Source: an uncultured Pirellulaceae bacterium (GTDB taxonomy: Bacteria; Planctomycetota; Planctomycetia; Pirellulales; Pirellulaceae). From it: a DNA stretch of 22,062 nt. The notes beneath the pieces are model-generated. The model ran no database searches. It was not told the origin of the DNA and saw only the letters and a program-made list of their open reading frames with translations. A program made the position numbers and the translations under genes. Shown here one piece after another: positions 6,376 to 14,668 of this stretch. The DNA is taken from positions 1 through 22,062 of the forward strand of contig CAKQWG010000040.1 in NCBI GenBank assembly GCA_934278005.1, written 5' to 3'. The first letter of the stretch is position 1. Each line of letters opens with the position of its first letter.

Positions 6376-9300
6376 ATGGGATTGCCTAAATTGGCTGAAT
6401 CGCTTGGGAAAATGCCGCCTGCCAAAATCTCCAGCCAGCAAGGAGAGAGCGAGCGGTCCGGAGATTTGGGCCGGAGCCCGGGAGAGCTGGGGCACAGCTC
6501 TAGCGACCTGGAGCAGGTTCGTCAGGAGTTGCTCAGCGGAGCGGCAGGGCTAGCGGCCAGTGCCCGGCGTGTGATGCGCTGGCAGGCTGTCCTGTGTTGG
6601 TTGGCCGTCGGTTTGACCGCGCTGCTGATGCTGCTGCTGGCAGATGTACTGCTGCGCCGCGAGGAGTTGGGGCTGCGCATTTTGGCCCTGGCGGCCTGGC
6701 TGGTGCTCCTAGTCTGGAGCGCTCGCAAATTATTGCGGCCCGCGTGGCAGTTCTCATTGACACCCGTGCAGGCGGCTCAGTGGCTTGAGCGGCAGCAACC
6801 CGAGCTGGGATATCGCCAGAAGGGATATCGCGAGCAGGGCTCTCTTGAGCAGGGCTCTCTTGAGCAGGGGAATCAGCTGTCGACGGCTGTCGAATTGGCC
6901 GGGCTGTCGGCGTCAGATACGCGTTATGGCAGCAACCGCTTTCGCGAAGCAGCCCTGCGGCAGTGGGCCGATCACGGCCCGTCGATCAATTGGTCTGGAC
7001 ATCTGCAACAGCGCGGTATGCGACGCGCACGAGGGCTGTTGATCATAGCCTGCGGACTATTGGCCGCTGCGGTACTAGTATGGCCCTCGGAGATGCGCGT
7101 GGCGCTGGCGCGATTCACCGTCCCCTGGGGGGACAATGCTTGGCCGCGCCGCGACCAGCTGCAAATCGTCCATTTGCCCACGGTCATCGCCGAGGGTAGC
7201 GAATTGCAGTTAGAAGTTATCGACCAGCGCCCGCCGCTGCCGGAAACAATCCAACTGCAGGTGCGTGGTATAGATTCCACCGATAGTGCGAGCATGCGTG
7301 CCTTCGAAACGACATCGGTAGGAGAGCTAGCTGTTGGTAATCTGCCCGCCATGAATGCGGCCTTTGAAGTTAGAGCTGTGGGGGGGGATGACGAGAGCAT
7401 GGCGTGGCGGCGCGTCGAGGTGGTTCAACCACCCGAACTGAGCGAGTTCCAGTTCGCCGTTCAGCCACCACCCTACACGGGGTTGGCAAGGTCGGAGATC
7501 ATCGGTCGCCGCATATCGGTGTTGGCGGGTAGCCAAGTCGAATTCAATGGGCGATTCGATCGGCCCGTTGCGCGTGTGGCAGTGCAGCTGGCGGAACCAG
7601 CAGCTCAGGCAACAGCTCAGCCAGCCGCTGATACAGACAATGAGCCGACGGCAGCAGAGCAGACCGGCGTCGCCGCTCAACAAGCATGGTCGGTAACCCT
7701 CAGCGATGGAGGACGAGCACTGCATTTGGGCGCAGCTCAAACAGCTATGCTCGATATGCAACAGCCACTCAACTGGCAGCTGCTGATCTCGACGGCCGAT
7801 GGGTTGGAAGTCTTACTGCGCGAGCGTTGGTCGATTGAAGTTACCGCTGATGAACCGCCGCGCGTTATATTTCAAACCGCGGATCTGAGTGAACTTGCCA
7901 GCGATGCGCAGCTTCGACTACGGGGAGAGGCGAGCGATGACCTGGGGCTGGTAGAGGTTCGCGGGCGTCTGCAACTCTCGGGAAGCGATGCGGCGGATGC
8001 CGCGACGTTGCCGATTTGGCAAGCCACGGCGGTCGATTCGCTTGCCGACATGCGCATTGACGAGCCGGATGCACCACTAGCGCGCAGCAGCAGTGCAGCC
8101 ACAGCGAGCGGCGTGCCTAGTCAAGTGCTACTTGAGTTGTCGATCGACGCAGTTTGGGAAATTGCTCGGGCAGGCAAGTTTGTGGCAGGACAGCGGGTAG
8201 CGGTCTGGCTAGAAGCTCGCGATAGCGCGGACCAATGGAATCAAAGTCAGATACAGTATTATGAAATTCGCGAATCGGACGAATTGATCGAGTCCATACA
8301 GGCTAGGCAGAGTCAACTACTGACGCAGGTGCGCGAGCTCGTTGATACTCAGCGGCGTAACGCTCAATTGTTCTCGCGCACCTGGGAACAGACGCAGCAG
8401 CAGGGCCAGATTCTGCGCGAACAGCTCGATCCTCTACGCAACGCGGCGCAAGTGCAACGGGCGGTCGCCGAGCGGTTGGGAAGCTCCAATGCGCAAGGGC
8501 TGTCCCAGGAAATCGCCAAACTGCGTGAACTATTGCAAGCCAACCGCCTAACCGAAACGCCGGTAGCCGGCGAATTGCAAGACTTGGCGGCCAGTGCAGA
8601 GAGCTTGTCGCAAGGTCCACTGGCTGACGCTACCCAAGCCACGCGTCATACGGCAGCCTTGGCAGAAGCTGCGTTGGCTGAGGATGCAAATCTTGACGAA
8701 AGTCTAGTCCGTAGTGCGGAACAAACCGTGGTTGCTCAGGAGACGGCGCTGCGCGCCATGGAGGGCTTGCTCGACCGCTTGGCACGCAATGAGTCGCTGC
8801 AACAGGCCACTGCCGAGTTAGCCCAAATTCTAAATCAGCAGAATGCCATTCGAAGCGAGACCGATCGACTGCAGTTGGCGAATCTATCTTCCAAAGGTGA
8901 AGCTAGTTCAGCAGAGTTGCAAGCCGAGCAAGCTGCATTGAGCTCGGATCAGCAGGGGTTGGCGCGGCGCTTGGATGACTGGTTGGATCGCTCTAGCGAA
9001 TTGCAGGCTCAATCGGACGACCAGAAGAAAAACGCTACCGAGGCGTTAGCGCGAGCTACGCAGAGCCTGCTAACTGCCCAGGCTAGCGCGCAGATGCGCC
9101 GCTCCACGGAAGAGATTCGCGATCAGCAGCTGGCGCGAGCCGCAGTCACGCAGCAGCAAGTGTCCGAGCTGTTGGCTCAATCGCTGCGACAAATGGGCGC
9201 GGGCAGTCCATCGCAGCTCGGAAGCTTGCGCAGTCGAGCCGATGGACTGCGGCAGCTTAGCAACGAACTGTCGCAGCTGGCGAAAAGCCAGGCAGAGCTC

Positions 9301-10245
9301 TCTGAGCGTTGGCAAGGCCCTCCACCGGAGAGTGAACTTGAGCAACTCATCAGCCAGCAGGCCGAGGCTCAGCAGCGAACCAGCGGGCTGGCGCAGCAGG
9401 CCGAACAGTCTGGCAGCGCCAGTTTGGCCGCGGAGATTAACCAGGCCAGCGCCGCGCAGCGACGGGCTCAGCAAGCAGGTGAACAAAATGAATTTCAACA
9501 GGCCGAGCAGGCATCACGGGAAGCTGCTGAACAATTGGCCAAAACATCTGCACAGCTCGAACAACGCGCGGCCGCACTGGAGCGACAAGCTGCAGAGCAG
9601 CAAATGGTCGAGTTAGCTGCGGCACTCGACGAGCTGACAGAAAAACAACAGCCGATCAGCGAGCAGTTTAGCCAGTGGGTAGATGCCGCCGCTGACAGTT
9701 CGTCCGAGTCGCGCCAGCAGCAGCAGGCCGACATGCGCCAGGCCGCATCGCAACAAGAAGCCGTGCGACAAGCGCTGCGCGAGCTGCGTGGGGAGACATC
9801 CGCATTGCCCGTGTTCGGCTGGACGCTCCAGCAGTCGGAGTCGGCGATGGGTCGCGCGGTAGCTTCTGCACAGCGTTACCGCATCAAGCCAGATGCTCAG
9901 CAGGCTGCCGATCGAGCCCTGCGGCTGCTGCGCCTGGCCGCGGACGCAATGCGCCCGGACCGTGCGGCCGAGCGTTCGCCCGAGAATTCCAGTTCCACTG
10001 ACGACGACGCCCAGCGGCCAGACTCTGCCGATCCATCCCAGGCCGAAGAACCGGCTGAACCTCCAGCACCTATGCTGGCCAGCCTAAAGCTGCTGCGCAA
10101 CTTGCAGCAGGAGCTCAACGAGCAAACTCGCGCCGCCGAAGCTAGCGACGATGCGGTCGAGCGTACAGGACAGCTGGGGGAACTAGCCCGACTGCAGCAG
10201 GAATTGGCCGCACAGGTTGAACAACTTTCGAACAGCCAGCCCTAG
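6376..10245 (+). CDS. Very large DUF4175-like membrane-anchored coiled-coil protein
   Basis: About 1289 aa. Two hydrophobic helices (residues about 70-92 and 99-116) precede a LTPVQAAQWLERQQPELG segment typical of DUF4175-type proteins. A third helix follows (about 219-236, LLIIACGLLAAAVLVWP). Next come beta-rich Ig-like stretches with phrases recurrent in planctomycete homologues: PPPYTGLARSEI, LRGEASDDLGLVEV and VAVWLEARDSADQW. From about residue 640 to the end the protein is almost entirely Gln/Ala/Glu-rich helix, predicted coiled coil, and probably extracytoplasmic. An in-frame GTG at 6331 is possible, but it lies in the tandem repeat. The ATG at 6376 is preferred, and its Shine-Dalgarno is weak. 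Homologues are often near BatA/MoxR-type genes, which are absent here. Its role is unknown; an envelope scaffold is a guess. It is followed after 25 bp by a secreted protein gene, suggesting an operon. Confidence 0.8.
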   Translation: MGLPKLAESLGKMPPAKISSQQGESERSGDLGRSPGELGHSSSDLEQVRQELLSGAAGLAASARRVMRWQAVLCWLAVGLTALLMLLLADVLLRREELGLRILALAAWLVLLVWSARKLLRPAWQFSLTPVQAAQWLERQQPELGYRQKGYREQGSLEQGSLEQGNQLSTAVELAGLSASDTRYGSNRFREAALRQWADHGPSINWSGHLQQRGMRRARGLLIIACGLLAAAVLVWPSEMRVALARFTVPWGDNAWPRRDQLQIVHLPTVIAEGSELQLEVIDQRPPLPETIQLQVRGIDSTDSASMRAFETTSVGELAVGNLPAMNAAFEVRAVGGDDESMAWRRVEVVQPPELSEFQFAVQPPPYTGLARSEIIGRRISVLAGSQVEFNGRFDRPVARVAVQLAEPAAQATAQPAADTDNEPTAAEQTGVAAQQAWSVTLSDGGRALHLGAAQTAMLDMQQPLNWQLLISTADGLEVLLRERWSIEVTADEPPRVIFQTADLSELASDAQLRLRGEASDDLGLVEVRGRLQLSGSDAADAATLPIWQATAVDSLADMRIDEPDAPLARSSSAATASGVPSQVLLELSIDAVWEIARAGKFVAGQRVAVWLEARDSADQWNQSQIQYYEIRESDELIESIQARQSQLLTQVRELVDTQRRNAQLFSRTWEQTQQQGQILREQLDPLRNAAQVQRAVAERLGSSNAQGLSQEIAKLRELLQANRLTETPVAGELQDLAASAESLSQGPLADATQATRHTAALAEAALAEDANLDESLVRSAEQTVVAQETALRAMEGLLDRLARNESLQQATAELAQILNQQNAIRSETDRLQLANLSSKGEASSAELQAEQAALSSDQQGLARRLDDWLDRSSELQAQSDDQKKNATEALARATQSLLTAQASAQMRRSTEEIRDQQLARAAVTQQQVSELLAQSLRQMGAGSPSQLGSLRSRADGLRQLSNELSQLAKSQAELSERWQGPPPESELEQLISQQAEAQQRTSGLAQQAEQSGSASLAAEINQASAAQRRAQQAGEQNEFQQAEQASREAAEQLAKTSAQLEQRAAALERQAAEQQMVELAAALDELTEKQQPISEQFSQWVDAAADSSSESRQQQQADMRQAASQQEAVRQALRELRGETSALPVFGWTLQQSESAMGRAVASAQRYRIKPDAQQAADRALRLLRLAADAMRPDRAAERSPENSSSTDDDAQRPDSADPSQAEEPAEPPAPMLASLKLLRNLQQELNEQTRAAEASDDAVERTGQLGELARLQQELAAQVEQLSNSQP
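6808..6867 (+). repeat. In-frame 15-bp coding minisatellite (GYREQ/GSLEQ)
   Basis: Four 15-bp units at 6808-6822, 6823-6837, 6838-6852 and 6853-6867. The last two are identical (GGCTCTCTTGAGCAG) and the first two are related variants. They encode GYRQK-GYREQ-GSLEQ-GSLEQ between the second and third membrane helices. As in the esterase gene, the unit preserves the frame. Confidence 0.9.
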
Positions 10246-10270
10246 TCTCACATACAGGTCGCCCTAAATC

Positions 10271-11311
10271 ATGAATGCTAAAATACGTTGCCGGCTCAAA
10301 CTGGCACTCCTCGTTTCGATGCGGCTGAGGACCTGCAGTGTCATGGCTTTGACTTGGGCTGTGACCTATCTCGCCCTGACCCATCTCGCCACGGTGGGCG
10401 CTCAAGAGAGTCCAGCCAAAGGCTCCTCGGCACAGTCCAAAGAGCAGGCGAAGTTGGTCGATGGATTGCTTGACTTGTTGCGCGAGCCAGACTTGCAACC
10501 AGCCGATGCCAAGCCCCAGCTTTCGGACAAGTCCCAGCCGGCGGCTGGGGCATCGACTGGACCCTCCACTGGATCCGCCGCGGCCGTCGGTCGGCCAGCC
10601 AACAAAATGCCTGCCGCGCAGGCTCCAGCCGGCGGCCGCTCGCGCGTTGAGGCACCAGCCGCTGGAGGATTCAGTACTGGTAGATCTGGCGTTGGTGGAT
10701 CTGCTACCGGGAGGGCGCCCCCTAGCGAGCTGAGCAGCGGGGGTACTCAATCAGGTAGTGACGCGTCTCTTCCCGCGCAGGCTTCGCTGGGCAGGCACCC
10801 GCTGACTGCTGTGCACAGCAATATGCGGTCAGCCGCCGAGCGACTGGGAAGAGGCTTGGTAGGAGCGGACACGCTCCAATTGCAGGGAAGTATCGTGCAC
10901 CAGTTGGATGAGCTGATCGATCAGCTCGATCAACAAGACCCATCGCAGGGCTCGCCACAGCAGAACCAGCAGTCGTCCGTAGCGCAGCGTCAACCTTCAA
11001 GTCAGTCGGGCGGTGAGCAATCTCCATCTGCTTCGTCCGGGCAGACGCCGTCTGCAGGATCGCAACCTGGAGATGAGCAGCGTTCGGAAAGCGGGCCGGG
11101 GGGCCAGGGGCGAGGCGCGCAGGCTGGAACTGCGTCCGAAGTCGCCGTGGACCTGGCCGATCCAGAGCGGTTGCAGCAGAATGTGTGGGGGCAATTGCCC
11201 GAACAAATGCGCAAGCAAATGCAATCTAGAATGGTAGAAAGTTTTCTGCCCAGCTACCGTCCTCAAATCGAAGCCTATTTTCGAAAGCTGCTTGAGAGCG
11301 AAGAGTTTTAG
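10271..11311 (+). CDS. Secreted low-complexity protein with conserved C-terminal helical motif
   Basis: 346 aa. An Arg/Lys-rich start and a hydrophobic stretch (MALTWAVTYLALTHLATVGA) look like a long signal peptide, cleaved near VGA-QE. Residues about 50-180 and 225-285 are low-complexity Ser/Gly/Gln/Pro/Ala and probably disordered. A short helix around 185-220 (DELIDQLDQQDP) separates them. The C-terminal 50 residues are much better ordered, with WGQLPEQMRKQMQSRMVE and a YRPQIEAYFRKLLES end. I associate this type of end motif with planctomycete exported proteins encoded beside DUF4175-like genes, where a conserved binding segment is likely. The gene lies 25 bp after the large coiled-coil gene on the same strand and is probably co-transcribed. 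No enzymatic motif is visible. Confidence 0.75.
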   Translation: MNAKIRCRLKLALLVSMRLRTCSVMALTWAVTYLALTHLATVGAQESPAKGSSAQSKEQAKLVDGLLDLLREPDLQPADAKPQLSDKSQPAAGASTGPSTGSAAAVGRPANKMPAAQAPAGGRSRVEAPAAGGFSTGRSGVGGSATGRAPPSELSSGGTQSGSDASLPAQASLGRHPLTAVHSNMRSAAERLGRGLVGADTLQLQGSIVHQLDELIDQLDQQDPSQGSPQQNQQSSVAQRQPSSQSGGEQSPSASSGQTPSAGSQPGDEQRSESGPGGQGRGAQAGTASEVAVDLADPERLQQNVWGQLPEQMRKQMQSRMVESFLPSYRPQIEAYFRKLLESEEF

Positions 11312-11400
11312 CTTGTACTCTGGCAATTTGGAAACGGCTAACCAATGCCATTCCCAAATTCGTTAGCGTCGAGTCGATAGAAGCAAGCCTAGAAACTGCT
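11312..11400. other. Convergent intergenic gap with two interleaved complementary pairs
   Basis: This 89-bp gap separates two genes that end towards each other. AATTTGG (11325-11331) can pair with CCAAATT (11354-11360), and GCTAAC (11337-11342) with GTTAGC (11362-11367). The pairs are interleaved, so an RNA could form one helix or the other, or an H-type pseudoknot. There is no clear T-tract. It may act as a bidirectional terminator or 3' end structure, but this is an inference. Confidence 0.4.
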
Positions 11401-13233
11401 TCACGTCGCGTTAGCCATGGCCTCAAGTTGAGTCAACGAACGAGTCTGTTCCTTAGCTAGGAACTCTCGGCCGTACTTCACATTGACGTGATCCCAAGGT
11501 AGCTTGCCCATCAATTCGTAGGGTTCATGCACTTGCTGCTCCACGTCGATGTGACTGTCATGCAGAGCTTGCCACCATCGCTGGGGATCGAGCATCTCGG
11601 TCCAGCCGTCCATGCGGGCTCCGCGCCGCCAAGCCAACTCCACCGCTTCGCAAGTTCGGCGATCGCCGCGGCTAAGGACCCCTTCGAGCAAGCTGGTCTC
11701 CACATCGTGGCATTTGATATTCACCGATCGAATGTTACGCTTTTGCCACAAGTACTGATGCGCTCGTTGAAAATATTCGCGGCGTTGCATGCCGTTCCAC
11801 TGGTAGGGCGTGTGTGCCTTGGGGACAAAGTTGGAGACGCTGGCCGTGACTTTGGGGAACCGCCCTTTGACCTCTTTGCCAATGCGAGCAATCGTCTCAG
11901 CCATTTCGACGATTCCGTCTAGATCCACGTCGCGCTCGCCGGGTAGACCGCACATGAAATAGAGCTTTACCGATTCATAGTTGTTCTCAAAGGCCGTGCG
12001 ACAGCCTTCGTATAGATCTTCGTTCTTAATCTTCTTGCGGATCTGTTCACGCATATCGTCGCGGGCTACTTCGGGGGCTAGCGTCAAACCGCCACGGCGG
12101 CCATTACCAACCAAGTCAGCCAGCGTCCTGAGTTGTTCATTGACGCGGAGACTGGGCACCGAAATGTTCACTCCCATCGGATTGAAGATAGCCTTCATCC
12201 GCGTTACCAATTCTTCAAAGTGCGGATAATCGCTACTGGATAGAGACAGAATGCTGATTTCGTTGAAGCCGGTATTTTTATAGCTCTCCAGTGCAGCGTT
12301 GATGATCGTGTCGACCGATCGAATGCGTAGGGGACGCTTGATGACGGTGCTTTGGCAAAAGCGACACTGCCATGGACAGCCGCGCATGATCTCAATCGCT
12401 ATCCGATCATGGACGCACTCAACAAAGGGAATGATTGGCGCGGTGGGTAGGGCGATCGAGTCGAAGTCCCGGATCACACTCGGTTCAATCGTCTCCGGTA
12501 CATCGCCGCGCGTGCGATGCAGTCCGACGATGCGTCCAGCTTGATAGTCAGGAGTGTAAAAGCGGGGGACGTAAGCGTAGGGCAAGCGACGGGCCAGTTC
12601 AGCCAACGCCTGCTCGCGCTGCGCAATACCCGCTTGCCCAGCCAGCCAGCCACCGTTCTCGCGGCAAGCGTTGCGTAGCTCAAGCCATAGGTTGCAAATT
12701 TCCGGCAGCGCGGGCTCTCCGTCGCCGAGCACAAAGCAGTCGATAAAGCTGGCCATCGGCTCGGGGTTTTGCGCGCAGGGGCCCCCGGCGATGATCAAGG
12801 GGTCGGCCATGGTGCGTCCCTGGCCGCGCAGCGGGATTCCTCCCAAGTCGAGCATAGTGAGCACGTTAGGCGATGATATCTCATACTGCAGAGTAAATCC
12901 CACCACGTCAAAATCGCGCAGTGGAGTGAACGTCTCCAGCGAATACAGCGGCAGGCCGTGTTCGCGCAGTTGGGCTTCCATGTCGGGCCACGGCGCGAAG
13001 CAGCGTTCGGCGGCCCAGTCGTCGCGGAAATTCATCAATGAATAGAGGATTTGCAACCCGTGATGGCTCATGCCGATCGTGTAGGCGTCGGGAAAGCACA
13101 AGCACAACCTGCCGGCGACCTCGTCCGCTCGCTTAACGACGATATTCCGCTCGCCGCCAATGTACTGCGCGGGCATTTTGACCTTGGCCAAGATGTGACG
13201 CACTAGGTGTTCTTTAAGGGCTGTGTTAATCAT
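11401..13233 (-). CDS. TIGR03960-family B12-binding-type radical SAM protein, lacking DUF2344 half
   Basis: 610 aa, cytoplasmic. Residues about 40-180 form a B12-binding-like Rossmann domain (CLCFPDAYTIGMSHHGLQIL, LIIAGGPCAQNPEPM). The radical SAM core follows, with the iron-sulfur signature CPWQCRFC (Cys286, Cys290, Cys293, a CxxxCxxC motif). LTLAPEVARDDMREQI and FMCGLPGERDVDLDGI are characteristic SAM-barrel segments. The whole sequence matches the TIGR03960 group. In many bacteria this half is fused to or followed by a DUF2344 (TIGR03936) protein near ribonuclease G/E and L21 genes; neither is present here. The substrate is unknown, and an RNA-linked role has been suspected from context in other genomes. 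The ATG at 13233 has an AAAGG Shine-Dalgarno. The gene is convergent with the secreted low-complexity gene. Confidence 0.92.
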   Translation of the reverse strand: MINTALKEHLVRHILAKVKMPAQYIGGERNIVVKRADEVAGRLCLCFPDAYTIGMSHHGLQILYSLMNFRDDWAAERCFAPWPDMEAQLREHGLPLYSLETFTPLRDFDVVGFTLQYEISSPNVLTMLDLGGIPLRGQGRTMADPLIIAGGPCAQNPEPMASFIDCFVLGDGEPALPEICNLWLELRNACRENGGWLAGQAGIAQREQALAELARRLPYAYVPRFYTPDYQAGRIVGLHRTRGDVPETIEPSVIRDFDSIALPTAPIIPFVECVHDRIAIEIMRGCPWQCRFCQSTVIKRPLRIRSVDTIINAALESYKNTGFNEISILSLSSSDYPHFEELVTRMKAIFNPMGVNISVPSLRVNEQLRTLADLVGNGRRGGLTLAPEVARDDMREQIRKKIKNEDLYEGCRTAFENNYESVKLYFMCGLPGERDVDLDGIVEMAETIARIGKEVKGRFPKVTASVSNFVPKAHTPYQWNGMQRREYFQRAHQYLWQKRNIRSVNIKCHDVETSLLEGVLSRGDRRTCEAVELAWRRGARMDGWTEMLDPQRWWQALHDSHIDVEQQVHEPYELMGKLPWDHVNVKYGREFLAKEQTRSLTQLEAMANAT

Positions 13234-13393
13234 TGCTAGCCTTTGAGCGCGGCGCAGAGGATGGAAATTGGCTCGGCAGAAGAGCCTCAGCTTTAACTAA
13301 CCTCAGTTTAAACTAATTGAGCAATGGCTGTAGTGGTAGCGCGTCAGGTGCTGCAACTCACGCCCTGCCTGGAGAGGGTCAGAGTTAAAACAA
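13234..13393. other. Intergenic region upstream of the radical SAM gene
   Basis: This stretch must contain the minus-strand promoter of the radical SAM gene, because a terminator at 13394-13423 separates it from the gene behind. I see no strong promoter boxes. A short A/T-rich patch with repeated AACTAA/AACTCA-like words lies at about 13290-13320. No ORF or RNA gene is supported. Confidence 0.35.
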
Positions 13394-13423
13394 AGACGCC
13401 CGCTCGAATTCGAACGGGCGTCT
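13382..13423 (-). terminator. Rho-independent terminator of the secreted-protein gene
   Basis: A perfect 9-bp stem AGACGCCCG/CGGGCGTCT (13394-13402 with 13415-13423) encloses a loop that is itself AT-rich and palindromic (TCGAATTCGA). Read on the minus strand the stem is followed by TTTGTTTTAACT, a U-rich tail. It lies about 97 bp past the stop of the minus-strand gene 13520-14242, so it should end that transcript before the radical SAM gene. Confidence 0.85.
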
Positions 13424-13519
13424 CTGCTGGGAAAGACTCGGTATAACATCGCGGTGAGGAACTAAAAATGCTACCGCTTCTCCCCCAATTTTGCTTTTGT
13501 CCTAGCCCTGCCTAATAAT

Positions 13520-14242
13520 TCACTGCGGCGGACTGCTGGCGCTCACATCGCTCACGGCCGGCAAATCCTGTAGAGGCAGCTGTGCTTCGTAGTCCAAAGA
13601 TTTCAAAAACCATTTGGCCGCCGAGTACTGGCTGAGCGTAACGGTTTTAATATTCGATTTGAGTAACATTTTCATGGCGTCGATCAACGAAGCCAGTTCG
13701 CGCTGCGAAGGGCTGCCGTCGCCACTGTTATCGGGCGTTCGATTGGAAAATAGGACGTCTATGCGCTCGCGAAACGGACGGTATTCTTCGGTGCGAAGAA
13801 TGTGTGGCCAAATCAGTTCGCCCGTGACTGGATCGAGTTGTTCGGGCGGAAGTCGCTCGGGGAGCGAGGCTTCGGTGACACGCTTCCACTCTTCCTGAGT
13901 CGGAGCTCGCGGACGATAGCGTTCGCGGTACTGCTGTATCAACTCGCGGTTTTGCAAGGTATTGCGGACGTAGGTGTTTTGGTTCTCGATCGCTTGCCGA
14001 TGTGCTTCCTGCAGATTGACCGCCGCGATTGAATTCAAGTAGTTGGCTTGTCCGGCGGACTGAATAGCGGCTGCCGCTCCGCGCAAATAGCCCTCTTGCA
14101 GGGTGCTGGAATGCCCCACGTAACTCCAATTGACGATAGGCGGAGCCACTGGACCGGTCACCGAGCCGCCTTGTGCCAACGCCCATGAACCGCAGCAAAA
14201 CGAAAGTAGAAACGCGAAAAAAGTTGTGCAAAAAATTCTCAT
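13520..14242 (-). CDS. Secreted protein of unknown function
   Basis: 240 aa. It has a clear signal peptide (MRIFCTTFFAFLLSFCCGSW, cleavage after ALA). The mature part is mainly helical and charged: NLQEAHRQAIENQNTYVRN, then RELIQQYRERYRPRAPTQEE, then LPPEQLDPVTGELIWPHIL. The C-terminal half has LIDAMKMLLKSNIKTVTLSQ. No catalytic motif or known domain is recognised; it resembles uncharacterised exported planctomycete proteins. The start at 14242 was chosen because GAGAGGA (complement of 14246-14252) sits at ideal distance and the signal peptide begins there. An in-frame ATG 33 bp further upstream has no such signal. It has its own terminator, so it is probably a single-gene transcript. Confidence 0.8.
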   Translation of the reverse strand: MRIFCTTFFAFLLSFCCGSWALAQGGSVTGPVAPPIVNWSYVGHSSTLQEGYLRGAAAAIQSAGQANYLNSIAAVNLQEAHRQAIENQNTYVRNTLQNRELIQQYRERYRPRAPTQEEWKRVTEASLPERLPPEQLDPVTGELIWPHILRTEEYRPFRERIDVLFSNRTPDNSGDGSPSQRELASLIDAMKMLLKSNIKTVTLSQYSAAKWFLKSLDYEAQLPLQDLPAVSDVSASSPPQ

Positions 14243-14668
14243 CTGTCCTCTCCCATAAGTGAGGCCGCTGATCAACAGTGCCTATTGACTTACAAATACT
14301 GCTATTTGCGTGCCAAACTAGGAGCCGCGGGACTTGTACAGACGTTGTCCTGCAAGATCGTCGCAAATTGAGGTTGTGGCTGCAGTTTTTCGGGGGGATC
14401 GTCCCGGCGCTGCTCAGTACAGCGCGCAGCAGGCTGCTACGATAGTTGACGGGAGTGATCCGTTTTGAGACAGTGGTCTCAGACTGAGTTCGACTCGATT
14501 GAGTGGCGCAAGCCGCGTACCGCTCGGCTCAGCGGCTAGTATTGCAGCGCTGATGGCTAGTATTGCAGCGCTGATGGCTAGTATTGCAACGCCGGTGCGG
14601 GCACTGCGGCGCCGGTGGCTGGTATTGCAACGCCGGTGGCGTGAGTGTTTGCAAGAAGGACGCTTATT
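14243..14668. promoter_or_regulatory. Divergent intergenic region (secreted protein / rhomboid-like gene)
   Basis: This 426-bp region separates two divergent genes and should carry both promoters. Its right third is the 21-bp tandem array (14534-14637). Next to the plus-strand gene is a strong Shine-Dalgarno AGAAGGA at 14654-14660, 8 nt before the ATG at 14669. I cannot assign convincing promoter boxes. No RNA gene or small ORF is supported. Confidence 0.45.
14534..14637. repeat. 21-bp intergenic tandem repeat, 5 units
   Basis: Units at 14534-14554, 14555-14575, 14576-14596, 14597-14616 (one base shorter) and 14617-14637. The common pattern is GGCTAGTATTGCARCG followed by CYGRT. Units 1 and 2 are identical; the later ones have drifted from CTGAT to CCGGT. 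The array ends 31 bp before the start codon of the rhomboid-like gene, so it lies in or next to its leader. Confidence 0.9.

Noticed and set aside
13318..13390. tRNA-like stretch containing GTAGTGGTAGCGCGTCAG
   Set aside because: The D-arm-like word is not followed by an anticodon stem or a GGTTCGAATCC-type T-arm, and the acceptor ends do not pair.
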